A stretch of DNA of 64,000 nucleotides from a bacterium (GTDB taxonomy: Bacteria; Bacillota; Bacilli; Lactobacillales; Streptococcaceae): assembly GCA_905221085.1 (NCBI GenBank), contig CAJNBT010000001.1, positions 310,001 to 374,000 on the forward strand, given 5' to 3'. How positions within the stretch are numbered: position 1 is the stretch's first letter; every line of letters begins with the position of its first letter. Of this stretch, positions 45,462 to 53,950 are shown in pieces. Position numbers and translations under genes: made by a program. The notes below the pieces were generated by a model that saw nothing but the letters and a program-made list of their open reading frames with translations, had not been told where the DNA came from and made no database searches.

Positions 45462-46916
45462 ATGCAAAATCAAACACTCATGCAATACTTTGAATGGTAT
45501 CTGCCCCACGACGGCCAGCACTGGACGCGTCTGGCTGAAGATGCTCCACACCTAGCTGATCTGGGGATTAGCCATGTCTGGATGCCACCAGCTTTTAAAG
45601 CTACCAACGAAAAAGATGTGGGCTATGGAGTCTACGACCTATTTGATCTTGGTGAGTTCAACCAAAAAGGGACTGTCCGCACTAAGTATGGTTTCAAAGA
45701 AGACTATCTTCAAGCCATTCAAGCCCTAAAAGCACAGGGAATTCAACCTATGGCCGATGTGGTACTCAATCACAAGGCTGCTGCTGATCACATGGAAGCC
45801 TTTCAGGTTATTGAAGTGGATCCTGTAGACCGTACAGTTGAACTTGGAGAACCCTTCACCATCAATGGCTGGACTAGCTTTACCTTCGATGGTCGCCAAG
45901 ATACCTACAATGACTTCCACTGGCATTGGTACCACTTCACAGGTACAGACTACGATGCTAAACGCCGTAAGTCTGGGATTTATCTAATCCAAGGGGATAA
46001 CAAGGGCTGGGCCAACGAGGAATTGGTCGATAACGAAAACGGAAACTACGACTACCTCATGTATGCGGACCTAGACTTTAAACATCCTGAAGTCATCCAA
46101 AATATCTATGACTGGGCTGACTGGTTCATGGAAACGACTGGTGTAGCTGGTTTCCGCTTGGATGCCGTTAAACACATTGACTCTTTCTTCATGCGCAATT
46201 TTATCCGTGATATGAAGGAAAAATACGGTGAGGATTTCTATGTTTTTGGTGAATTTTGGAATCCAGACAAGGAAGCCAATCTAGACTATCTTGAAAAAAC
46301 GGAAGAACGCTTTGACCTTGTCGATGTTCGTCTCCACCAGAATCTCTTTGAAGCCAGTCAAGCTGGCGCAAACTATGACCTTCGTGGTATTTTCACAGAT
46401 AGCTTGGTTGAACTCAAACCTTACAAGGCTGTAACCTTTGTCGACAACCACGATACCCAACGTGGTCAGGCTCTTGAGTCTACTGTTGAAGAATGGTTCA
46501 AACCAGCAGCCTATGCCCTCATTCTGTTACGCCAAGATGGTCTTCCATGTGTCTTTTACGGAGACTACTATGGTATTTCAGGGCAGTATGCTCAACAAGA
46601 TTTCAAAGAAGTCCTTGACCGCCTCCTAGCTATCCGAAAAGATTTGGCCTATGAAGAACAAACAGACTACTTTGATGATGCTAACTGTGTTGGTTGGGTA
46701 CGCTCAGGTGCTGAAAATCAATCCCCAATCGCAGTCTTGATCTCAAATGACCAAGAAAACAGCAAGTCTATGTTTGTCGGCCAAGAATGGGCTAACCAAA
46801 CTTTCGTAGATTTACTTGAAAACCACCAAGGTCAAATTACCATTGATGAAGAAGGTTATGGACAATTCCCAGTCTCAGCTAAATCAGTAAGTGTCTGGGC
46901 AGCCAATACAATCTAA
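45462..46916 (+). CDS. Cytoplasmic alpha-amylase (GH13)
   Basis: Cleaves internal alpha-1,4 links of glycogen or imported maltodextrins. It has 484 residues and no signal peptide, so it acts inside the cell. The four GH13 regions are visible: DVVLNHK (near 98), GFRLDAVKHI with the nucleophile Asp (near 227), FGEFW with the acid Glu (near 259) and FVDNHDTQ (near 326). It resembles Bacillus GH13_5 enzymes without the export signal. It has a GAGG ribosome site and a single-gene transcript with its own terminator. The operator suggests induction by maltose-type sugars. Confidence 0.93.
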   Translation: MQNQTLMQYFEWYLPHDGQHWTRLAEDAPHLADLGISHVWMPPAFKATNEKDVGYGVYDLFDLGEFNQKGTVRTKYGFKEDYLQAIQALKAQGIQPMADVVLNHKAAADHMEAFQVIEVDPVDRTVELGEPFTINGWTSFTFDGRQDTYNDFHWHWYHFTGTDYDAKRRKSGIYLIQGDNKGWANEELVDNENGNYDYLMYADLDFKHPEVIQNIYDWADWFMETTGVAGFRLDAVKHIDSFFMRNFIRDMKEKYGEDFYVFGEFWNPDKEANLDYLEKTEERFDLVDVRLHQNLFEASQAGANYDLRGIFTDSLVELKPYKAVTFVDNHDTQRGQALESTVEEWFKPAAYALILLRQDGLPCVFYGDYYGISGQYAQQDFKEVLDRLLAIRKDLAYEEQTDYFDDANCVGWVRSGAENQSPIAVLISNDQENSKSMFVGQEWANQTFVDLLENHQGQITIDEEGYGQFPVSAKSVSVWAANTI

Positions 46917-46934
46917 TAGTTCATAATAACCAAG

Positions 46935-46962
46935 CCAGGTCCAATCGGATTTGGCTTTTTTG
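46935..46962 (+). terminator. Amylase terminator
   Basis: GCCAGGTCC / GGATTTGGC (9 pairs, two G-T), AATC loop, then TTTTTT. Confidence 0.8.
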
Positions 46963-46970
46963 CATTCACA

Positions 46971-47000
46971 AAAAGACCTACCCAAATGGATAGATCTTTG
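46971..47000 (-). terminator. alaS terminator
   Basis: The minus-strand stem AAAGATCTATCC / GGGTAGGTCTTT is followed by TTTGTG. Confidence 0.75.
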
Positions 47001-47005
47001 TTTTC

Positions 47006-49624
47006 TTACAATTTACCTGCTACTGCATCCAACAATTCTTGGATTTTAGCTTGGTTACTTCCTCCTGCCATGGCCATGTCTGGTTTACCACCACCACGTC
47101 CATCGACGATTGGTGCCAATTCTTTGACAAGGTTTCCTGCATGAAGGTCTTTTGTTTTGCTTGCGACAAGGACATTGACTTTGTCTCCGATAGCAGCAAC
47201 TAGGACAAGCAAGTCAGAGTAGTCTTTTTGTTTCCAGTTATCCGCAAAGGTACGAAGGGCACCTGCATCTGATACAGAAACTTGACTAGCAATGTAACGG
47301 TGACCGTTGACTTCCTTAACGTCTTTGAAAATATCGCCTGCGGCTGCAGCTGCGGCTTTTTCTTTCAACTCAGCATTTTCTTTTTGAAGTTGACGAAGTT
47401 GTTCTTGAAGTCCTTCTACCTTGTGAGGTACTTCTTTAAGTTGAGGTGCTTTCAAGGTTGCTGCGACAGCTTTAAGAGCGTCTTCTTGTTCGCGGTAGGC
47501 TTCAAAGGCTTCCTTACCAGTCACTGCCAAGATACGGCGAGTTCCTGATCCGATTCCTTCTTCTTTGACAATCTTGAAGAGGCCAATTTCAGAAGTATTG
47601 CCAACGTGGGTACCACCACAAAGCTCGATAGAGTAGTCACCGATAGTAACAACACGGACTTCCTTACCGTATTTCTCACCAAAGAGGGCCATCGCTCCCA
47701 TTTCCTTGGCAGTGTCAATATCCGTTTCAACTGTCTTAACTTCAAGAGCTTCCCAGATCTTCTCGTTGACTTGCTGTTCAATAGCACGCAATTCTTCTGC
47801 AGTTACTGCTTGGAAGTGGGTAAAGTCAAAGCGAAGGAATTCGACTTCGTTAAGAGATCCTGCTTGTGTTGCGTGATTTCCAAGGATATTGTGAAGGGCA
47901 GCGTGAAGCAAGTGAGTCGCAGTGTGGTTTTTCATGACACGGTGACGACGATTTGTATCGATTGCCAAAGTATATTCTTGGTTCAAGGCAAGCGGTGCAA
48001 GGACTTCAACAGTGTGAAGAGCTTGTCCGTTCGGAGCTTTTTGAACATTTGTCACAGTAGCCACAACCTTACCTGACGCATCCAAGATTTGTCCGTGGTC
48101 AGCTACCTGTCCACCCATTTCAGCGTAGAATGGCGTTTCCGCAAAGATAAGAGAGGCAGTTCCTTCAGATACAGCTTCTACTTCTGCATTATCAGCCACG
48201 ATAGCTACCAATTTAGAAGACAATTGTGATGCTTCATAGTTAAAGCGACTTTCCACTGTGATGTTCTGAAGGGTTTCATTTTGCATGCCCATTGAGCCAC
48301 CTTTAACAGCTGACGCACGCGCGCGTTCTTGCTGTTCTTTCATGGCTGCTTCAAAACCTTCACGGTCGACAGTCATACCAGCTTCTTCAGCGATTTCTTC
48401 AGTCAATTCAACTGGGAATCCATAAGTGTCATAGAGTTTGAAGACATCTGAACCAGCAATGACAGATTGACCTTTTTCTTTCAAGTCTGCTACGATACCT
48501 TGGGCAAAGTGTTGACCTGAGTGAAGGGTACGAGCAAATGACTCTTCTTCGCTCTTAACGATTTTTTCGATAAAGTCACGTTTTTCAAGCACTTCTGGGT
48601 AGTAGCTTTCCATGATTTTTCCAACAGTTGGAACCAGTTTGTAAAGGAAAGGCTCATTGATACCCAATTTTTGACCGTGCATAGAGGCACGACGGAGAAG
48701 ACGACGAAGGACATAACCACGGCCTTCATTTCCTGGAAGGGCACCATCACCGATGGCAAATGAAAGAGAACGGATGTGGTCTGCGATAACTTTAAAGCTC
48801 ATGTTGTCGCCATCTTGGTCATAAACCTTACCAGATAATCTCTCAACTTCACGGATAATCGGCATGAAGAGGTCCGTTTCAAAGTTTGTCTTAGCCCCTT
48901 GGATAACCGCCACCAAACGCTCCAAACCAGCGCCCGTATCAATGTTCTTGTGTGGCAATTCCTTGTATTCGCTACGAGGAACAGCAGGGTCTGCATTAAA
49001 TTGTGACAAAACGATGTTCCAGATTTCGATATAACGGTCGTTTTCAATATCTTCTGCAAGAAGGCGAAGACCGATATTTTCTGGGTCAAAAGCTTCTCCA
49101 CGGTCAAAGAAAATCTCTGTATCAGGTCCAGAAGGTCCCGCACCGATTTCCCAGAAGTTGTCCTCAATTGGAATCAAGTGGCTTGGATCCACTCCCACTT
49201 CAATCCAGCGGTTGTAAGAATCTTTATCGTCTGGATAGTAGGTCATGTACAGTTTTTCAGCTGGGAAGTCAAACCACTCAGGGCTTGTCAAAAGCTCATA
49301 AGCCCAAGTGATGGCTTCGTCACGGAAGTAATCCCCGATAGAGAAGTTCCCCAACATTTCAAACATGGTGTGGTGACGCGCAGTCTTCCCTACGTTTTCA
49401 ATGTCGTTGGTACGAATCGCTTTTTGAGCATTGGTAATACGTGGATTTTCAGGGATGATAGTCCCGTCAAAGTATTTCTTAAGAGTTGCTACCCCAGAGT
49501 TGATCCACAAAAGAGTTGGATCATTTACAGGAACCAAACTCACTGATGGTTCTACTGAGTGACCTTTAGTCGCCCAGAAATCAAGCCACATTTGGCGTAC
49601 TTGTGCACTAGATAGTTGTTTCAT
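47006..49624 (-). CDS. alaS: Alanyl-tRNA synthetase
   Basis: Charges tRNA-Ala and edits mischarged Ser or Gly. It has 872 residues. The class II catalytic domain carries [18 protein letters not shown] (near 80) and [13 protein letters not shown], the editing domain has [11 protein letters not shown] (near 567) and CGGTHV (near 666), and the C-terminal coiled coil runs [20 protein letters not shown] with a C-Ala glycine-rich end [12 protein letters not shown]. It has an AAGGAG ribosome site. It is the second gene of a T-box operon behind the LURP-one gene. Confidence 0.97.
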   Translation of the reverse strand: MKQLSSAQVRQMWLDFWATKGHSVEPSVSLVPVNDPTLLWINSGVATLKKYFDGTIIPENPRITNAQKAIRTNDIENVGKTARHHTMFEMLGNFSIGDYFRDEAITWAYELLTSPEWFDFPAEKLYMTYYPDDKDSYNRWIEVGVDPSHLIPIEDNFWEIGAGPSGPDTEIFFDRGEAFDPENIGLRLLAEDIENDRYIEIWNIVLSQFNADPAVPRSEYKELPHKNIDTGAGLERLVAVIQGAKTNFETDLFMPIIREVERLSGKVYDQDGDNMSFKVIADHIRSLSFAIGDGALPGNEGRGYVLRRLLRRASMHGQKLGINEPFLYKLVPTVGKIMESYYPEVLEKRDFIEKIVKSEEESFARTLHSGQHFAQGIVADLKEKGQSVIAGSDVFKLYDTYGFPVELTEEIAEEAGMTVDREGFEAAMKEQQERARASAVKGGSMGMQNETLQNITVESRFNYEASQLSSKLVAIVADNAEVEAVSEGTASLIFAETPFYAEMGGQVADHGQILDASGKVVATVTNVQKAPNGQALHTVEVLAPLALNQEYTLAIDTNRRHRVMKNHTATHLLHAALHNILGNHATQAGSLNEVEFLRFDFTHFQAVTAEELRAIEQQVNEKIWEALEVKTVETDIDTAKEMGAMALFGEKYGKEVRVVTIGDYSIELCGGTHVGNTSEIGLFKIVKEEGIGSGTRRILAVTGKEAFEAYREQEDALKAVAATLKAPQLKEVPHKVEGLQEQLRQLQKENAELKEKAAAAAAGDIFKDVKEVNGHRYIASQVSVSDAGALRTFADNWKQKDYSDLLVLVAAIGDKVNVLVASKTKDLHAGNLVKELAPIVDGRGGGKPDMAMAGGSNQAKIQELLDAVAGKL

Positions 49625-49644
49625 ATTGTCTCCTTATTACTTAT

Positions 49645-50130
49645 TTAATGTGATTGGCTTTCCAGCATTTCCACATAGTCAATCGCGACACAGAGGGAAA
49701 TGACTAGGTCTGCATAAGCATCCTCAAGAACCGTTACGGTATAGGTAGAGGTCAGATGGAAGAGTTCTTTCCTGATTTCCGCAATCAGCTGATCGCGTTC
49801 ATCCAGCAATTTGAAATCCAAATCCCAGATATTGCCCTCGATACGAAGACCCAGATTATCAAACTCATACTTATCTCGCCAGAAGGTCAACTTCTTACGA
49901 ATGACAAAATTCGACCCATCCCTAAGCTGAATCTCAAAACGAGGCAACAAGGTCAAGATTTCTTTACTGATCTGACTGACCTGTTCACCATTAGCATCAT
50001 ATATGGTAAAGGTTTTGGGAATCTTAAAAAATGATCCCTCCACCTGATAGGCGATTTCTCCCCTGTCATCCTTGATAGCGAAGCGTTCGCCTCCAAGACG
50101 AAACTTTTGTTTGACAAGAAATGTTTTCAT
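49645..50130 (-). CDS. LURP-one-related (YxjI-like) protein
   Basis: A 161-residue cytoplasmic beta-barrel-type protein of the LURP-one/YxjI family (tubby/scramblase-like fold), role in bacteria unknown. The repeated short strands MKTFLVKQKFRLGGERFAIKD, VEGSFFKIPKTFTIYDANG and WDLDFKLLDERDQLIAEI are typical. ATG 50130 has GGAGG 7 nt upstream; a longer in-frame start at 50199 lies inside the T-box. It stands between the alanine T-box and alaS, so both should respond to uncharged tRNA-Ala. Confidence 0.8.
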   Translation of the reverse strand: MKTFLVKQKFRLGGERFAIKDDRGEIAYQVEGSFFKIPKTFTIYDANGEQVSQISKEILTLLPRFEIQLRDGSNFVIRKKLTFWRDKYEFDNLGLRIEGNIWDLDFKLLDERDQLIAEIRKELFHLTSTYTVTVLEDAYADLVISLCVAIDYVEMLESQSH

Positions 50131-50140
50131 CAACACCTCC

Positions 50141-50338
50141 AAAAAACCAAAAGACAAGCTCACATAACGAAGGGCGAAAAACCGCGGTACCACCTTCATT
50201 CAATGAACTTGTCATTCTCTTATTCTTATGCAATTGTATGATTGAGTAGCATGATTTCCTAGCTTAGATGGCTCGCAGCACCGCCATTTCTCTGGACTAA
50301 GATGATTGAAAATCAATTCTCAACTTTCTTATTATAAC
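50141..50338 (-). promoter_or_regulatory. T-box riboswitch, alanine type
   Basis: The minus strand carries the T-box core AAGGTGGTACCGCG (about 50196-50183). A long terminator stem pairs GACAAGTTCA with TGAGCTTGTC and is followed by TTTTGGTTTTTT (down to 50141). The 5' part contains GGTGCTGCGAGC with GCT (50279-50277), an alanine codon, as the likely specifier. It controls the LURP-one gene and alaS. The 5' boundary is approximate. Confidence 0.85.
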
Positions 50339-50523
50339 GTTTTTTTAAGCTTGCGTCAACTGGAAATGATACCCATTTAAATAACCCATTTCCTACATCT
50401 CAGATTACTTTTTCAATATATATTTTTTCTTATTGCTACCACTCTTTTTATCCCAACTTTTATCCCACATTTTCGAATTGCTAAAGATAGCTACGTAAAT
50501 ATCTCCAAATATAAAATTTCCTA

Positions 50524-50700
50524 TCACCAAATATATAGACTCAGTTTTAGGTATTGTCGATCCAAACCATCCTTTAGATAGAATAGTATAACAGTTTGCT
50601 GAACAGTCAAAAATGTTGGCCAGAAACTTTTTTGAAAAAAGTAAACATCTTCATTGTTTGTTACCGCTTTCTGTAAGGTTAAGCTTATACTCAAACATTT
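50524..50700 (-). other. Decayed, unidentified sequence
   Basis: The gene-free stretch 50341-50790 is AT-rich. The longest sensible minus-strand open frame (about 50700 to TGA at 50526-50524) includes VTNNEDVYFFQKSFWPTFL and looks like a fragment rather than a gene. Next to the IS end, a 24-codon frame beginning MIDKLQEVIQGLEKSV may be the truncated tail of another gene. I cannot identify either. Confidence 0.3.
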
Positions 50701-50784
50701 TCAAAAAGCAACCTTGTCTATTGTCTGCTGACAGTGGACTTTAAAACGCTTTTTTCCAGTCCTTGAATAACTTCTTGAAGCTTA

Positions 50785-51560
50785 TCAATCATGACCACCC
50801 GTCTAACGGGTGGTTTGAACCAGGGCTATAAGCCCAAATTACCAGCCAGCGCCTAAAGACGCTGGTTTTCACTTTGTTCAAGCCTCATTGCTCTGGACTC
50901 GTCACTTGCCCCTTAAAGAGGCTTTAGTATTACTTACCACTATCCCTAAAGGTATCCTCATATTCTTTTACACTCAATTTATCTAGTGCTCTATCATGCT
51001 TTACTCGTTCTCAAATTTTCATACTCGTGAAGAAATCATCCACTGGATAATTTCTTTAATCTTGAATATATTTCTTAATTGTGGCTTCATTGAGTCCAAT
51101 CGTACTCACATAATAACCTTCCGCCCAAAAATGCCGATTCCCAAACTTGTACTTGAGATTGACGTGGTTTTCAAACATCATGAGTGCACTTTTACCTTTT
51201 AAATACCCCATGAAACTTGAAACACTTATCCTTGGTGGAATACTTACTAACATATGTACATGGTCTGGCATTAAGTGACCCTCGATAATTTCAACTCCTT
51301 TATAACTACACAAGCGATGAAATATTTCTCCTAAACTACTTCGATATTTATTATAGATTACTTTTCGTCTATACTTAGGGGTGAACACAATGTGATACTT
51401 ACAGTGCCACTTTGTGTGCGATAAACTATGAGCCTTTTGTGCCATATTTTTCTCCTTTCGCTTTACAATTGGCTTGAACACCTTTATTGTATCGCGTTCG
51501 GAGTTTTTTGGTATAACCTTCGACTCGCACCTAACGGAGCGAGACGGACTGAAAGTCACA
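50785..51560 (-). mobile_element. IS200/IS605-family element (IS200 type), broken
   Basis: A Y1-transposase element without inverted repeats. The right-end subterminal hairpin ACCACCCGT-CTA-ACGGGTGGT (50794-50814) is followed by the hairpins GGGCT-ATA-AGCCC and CCAGCG...CGCTGG. At the left end CTCGC...GCGAG lies near 51525-51545. The exact ends are not determined. It lies between the alaS T-box region and the helicase terminator. Confidence 0.75.
50930..51445 (-). pseudogene. IS200-type transposase TnpA, interrupted near its C-terminus
   Basis: HUH/Y1 single-strand transposase. From ATG 51445 (AAAGGAG upstream) 129 residues are intact: KYHIVFTPKYRRKVIY, the HUH pair in GHLMPDHVHMLVSIPP, and the catalytic Tyr in NEATIKKYIQD. 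A stop follows at 51056 because about 56 bp of foreign sequence (about 51003-51058, with an internal GAAATCATCC/GGATAATTTC hairpin) was inserted. The expected tail KHDRALDKLSVKEYED resumes beyond it and ends with TAA at 50932-50930. Upstream in-frame sequence to 51751 is not part of the gene. Confidence 0.82.
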
Positions 51561-51563
51561 CAA

Positions 51564-51591
51564 TAAAAAAGTTGGAGCTCAGCACTCCAAC
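51564..51591 (-). terminator. Helicase terminator
   Basis: The minus-strand stem GTTGGAG / CTCCAAC with a 7-nt loop is followed by TTTTTT. Confidence 0.8.
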
Positions 51592-51599
51592 AATTTCTA

Positions 51600-52943
51600 T
51601 TAAAATGTTTGGCGTTTTGCTTTACGCTCTGCACGACCGCGAGCACGATTTTCAGCACGCTTGGTTTTGCGACGTTTTTCATCAACTGCCCATTGAATCT
51701 TCTTCTTATAGCCCGGTTTAACTTTTTTCTTTTTCTTTTTAACCAAACCAATCATTTCGATATCAAGCTTATCTTGCTTCTTCTCACGATTAGCACGACG
51801 ATCACGGTCATAGGTATCTTGAAATTCTCCGTCTTTGACCATCTTAGGAGTAAACTTGATTCCTAACTTCTCTAACTCTCGGATATCCGAGTCATCACTT
51901 GGCTGGTAAAGGGTAATAGCTGTGCCAGCTAGGCCATTACGTCCAGTACGACCAACACGGTGCACAAAGAAGGACAAATCTTGCGGAATGGCATCATTGA
52001 TGACATGACTGACACCTTCAATGTCAATTCCACGTGCTGCTAAATCTGTTGCGACAATGTACTCAAAATCCAGATTTTTAACCTGATTCATGATTCGCTT
52101 GCGTTCACGAGGGGCAATATCCCCATGGATTTTTGCCACCTTCAAGCCTTGAGCAGTCAGATATGAATGCAATTCATCAGCACGCGTTTTAGTGTTAACA
52201 AAAATCATTGCCAAATACGGTTGCATCAACTGAGTCAATTGATAAATTTGAGCGTTCTTGTCACGTCCCTTAGTAGAAATCAACCAGTTATCAATAGTGT
52301 CAGAAATAACCGTTTTTGTCTTGATTTTCTCCATAACAGGATTTGACAAGTATTTTTTCAAGAATGGTTGCAGTTTTTGTGGAATAGTCGCTGAGAAGAC
52401 CATGAATTGCAGATCTTTTGGAAGACTTCCAGCAATCTTATCAACAGTTTCCAAGAATCCCATATCCAAGGTCATGTCTGCCTCATCGACCACAAATGTC
52501 TTAGCCTTGTGAATAGCTAGATCACCAGACTTAACCAAGTCGTAGATACGGCCTGGTGTTCCAATAACAATATGAGGCTGATTGCTTGCCAATTTCTCAA
52601 TCTGGCGAGCCTTATCCGTACCACCCACATAATTAACCACACGAACTTCGACATCTGAGTGAGTTGCAATCTGACGGGCTGCTTGGTAAATTTGAGTAGC
52701 TAACTCACGGCTCGGTGCAGTAATCACTGCTTGCACACTATCACTAACTTCATCTAATTGCTGGAAAATCGGTAACAAGAAAGTATGAGTCTTACCTGAA
52801 CCTGTTTTTGATTCTCCAACCAAATCTCGGCCTGCCAAGACAATGGGAATCAACTTATCTTGTACCTCTGTTGGAGTTGTAAATTTCAACTCCTCCAAGG
52901 CTTCTCTAATATAGTTTTTAAATTGAAATTTAGTAAATGACAT
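51600..52943 (-). CDS. DEAD-box RNA helicase, CshB-like
   Basis: ATP-dependent RNA helicase for ribosome assembly and mRNA turnover. It has 447 residues. The motifs run in order: Q motif FTTPTEVQ, motif I SKTGSGKTH (near 46), PSRELA, TPGRI, DEAD variant VDEADMT (motif II, near 150), SAT, FVNTKTRADEL, ATDLAARGID and HRVGRTGRNG. The Lys/Arg-rich C-terminus (KKKKKVKPGYKKK onwards) is typical of CshB/DeaD-like proteins that bind rRNA. It has a GAGGA ribosome site. Confidence 0.93.
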   Translation of the reverse strand: MSFTKFQFKNYIREALEELKFTTPTEVQDKLIPIVLAGRDLVGESKTGSGKTHTFLLPIFQQLDEVSDSVQAVITAPSRELATQIYQAARQIATHSDVEVRVVNYVGGTDKARQIEKLASNQPHIVIGTPGRIYDLVKSGDLAIHKAKTFVVDEADMTLDMGFLETVDKIAGSLPKDLQFMVFSATIPQKLQPFLKKYLSNPVMEKIKTKTVISDTIDNWLISTKGRDKNAQIYQLTQLMQPYLAMIFVNTKTRADELHSYLTAQGLKVAKIHGDIAPRERKRIMNQVKNLDFEYIVATDLAARGIDIEGVSHVINDAIPQDLSFFVHRVGRTGRNGLAGTAITLYQPSDDSDIRELEKLGIKFTPKMVKDGEFQDTYDRDRRANREKKQDKLDIEMIGLVKKKKKKVKPGYKKKIQWAVDEKRRKTKRAENRARGRAERKAKRQTF

Positions 52944-53041
52944 AATATCCTCGATTCTATCTATCTTATCAATTATACCACATTTTATTCCATTTCAGTA
53001 GTCTCACTTATTTAGGCTATTTCCAGTACCTTTTCTAGTCA

Positions 53042-53076
53042 GAAAAAGGCTGGAATTTTATAGTTCCAACCTCTTT
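53042..53076 (-). terminator. Terminator of the nuclease-family gene
   Basis: The minus-strand stem AGGTTGGAA / TTCCAGCCT (one G-T pair) is followed by TTTTTC. Confidence 0.75.
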
Positions 53077-53083
53077 TCAGTCG

Positions 53084-53899
53084 TTATTTCCAGTTTAAAG
53101 TAGCATTCAAGCCATAGTGATCACTCACTTGTGGACTCTTGTTACCATCAAATACGACATGTAAATTTTCCACCTCTAACTCTTTGGTAGTAAAGACATA
53201 ATCGATTCGAAGGGGTTCTGTATTCCCCTTCCATCCATCAATTTCTGGTGGAACAGTATAGCTACCGCTTTTCTCTTGAGCAACTTCAAAAGCGTCTTGT
53301 AAGCCTAATGGACTAGCTAAAAGAGCTTGATAGCCTTCCTGTCCAGCCGGATTGTTGAAATCTCCAGCCAGCAAAAGCGGTTTGTTTAATTCTTTCAAGA
53401 CAGCTTCAAACCGTGCCCATTCTTCTTGGAAACCTTTATCCCACCAAGAAAGGTGGACACTGGCAACTGCCAGCTCCTTACCATCGACTACAGTTTCAGC
53501 CAAGGCAACACGGCGAGTATGATAGTCTGTTGGATCATCCACATCTGAAACCAAAATTTCTCTGGCTTCAATCGGTGTTTTAGACAAGATAGCCACACCT
53601 TCATGGTAGCGGTCATAACCGATATGGTTATAGGCCCAAGTCCAATAGTAATTTTTTCCTTGCTCTGACAACTTTTCAACCAAAAGTCTAACATAATGGT
53701 CTTGGTGAATAGGCTCAGCTGCTGGCAAAGCTTGATAAAGGTCATTAACCTCGACCTCTGGCGAAGTAATCTCCTGATTGATTTCTTGGAAACAAATCAA
53801 ATCATAATCTTTATCAAGAATATCTTCAAGCAAGAGCTGGAATTTTTCCTCAGCTTCTTTTTCCATCCAGCTATGAGTATTGAGTGTTAAAAATTTCAT
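53084..53899 (-). CDS. Endonuclease/exonuclease/phosphatase family protein
   Basis: DNase I-like metal-dependent phosphodiesterase or phosphatase fold, substrate unknown. It has 271 residues and no signal peptide. Motifs: TLNTHSW at the N-terminus, DLICFQEIN with the metal Glu (near 37), HEGVAILSK (near 96), VASVHLSWWD (near 144), LLAGDFNNPAG (near 176), RIDYVFTTK and VSDHYGLNATL with the catalytic His. It has a GGGAG ribosome site. It follows ptsG across a hairpin and may be expressed by read-through. Confidence 0.88.
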   Translation of the reverse strand: MKFLTLNTHSWMEKEAEEKFQLLLEDILDKDYDLICFQEINQEITSPEVEVNDLYQALPAAEPIHQDHYVRLLVEKLSEQGKNYYWTWAYNHIGYDRYHEGVAILSKTPIEAREILVSDVDDPTDYHTRRVALAETVVDGKELAVASVHLSWWDKGFQEEWARFEAVLKELNKPLLLAGDFNNPAGQEGYQALLASPLGLQDAFEVAQEKSGSYTVPPEIDGWKGNTEPLRIDYVFTTKELEVENLHVVFDGNKSPQVSDHYGLNATLNWK

Positions 53900-53916
53900 G
53901 CTTTTCTCCCAAAATA

Positions 53917-53942
53917 AGAGGTTGGAATACAGCTTCCAACCT
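53917..53942 (-). terminator. Hairpin after ptsG
   Basis: A perfect 10-bp stem, GAGGTTGGAA / TTCCAACCTC, with a 6-nt loop. The following minus-strand tail, TTATTTTGG, is only partly T-rich, so it may attenuate rather than stop transcription into the next gene. Confidence 0.6.
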
Positions 53943-53950
53943 CAAGTATA

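Noticed and set aside
51446..51751. N-terminal extension of the IS200 transposase
   Set aside because: The extension runs backwards through the helicase gene in another frame; ATG 51445 has a strong ribosome site.
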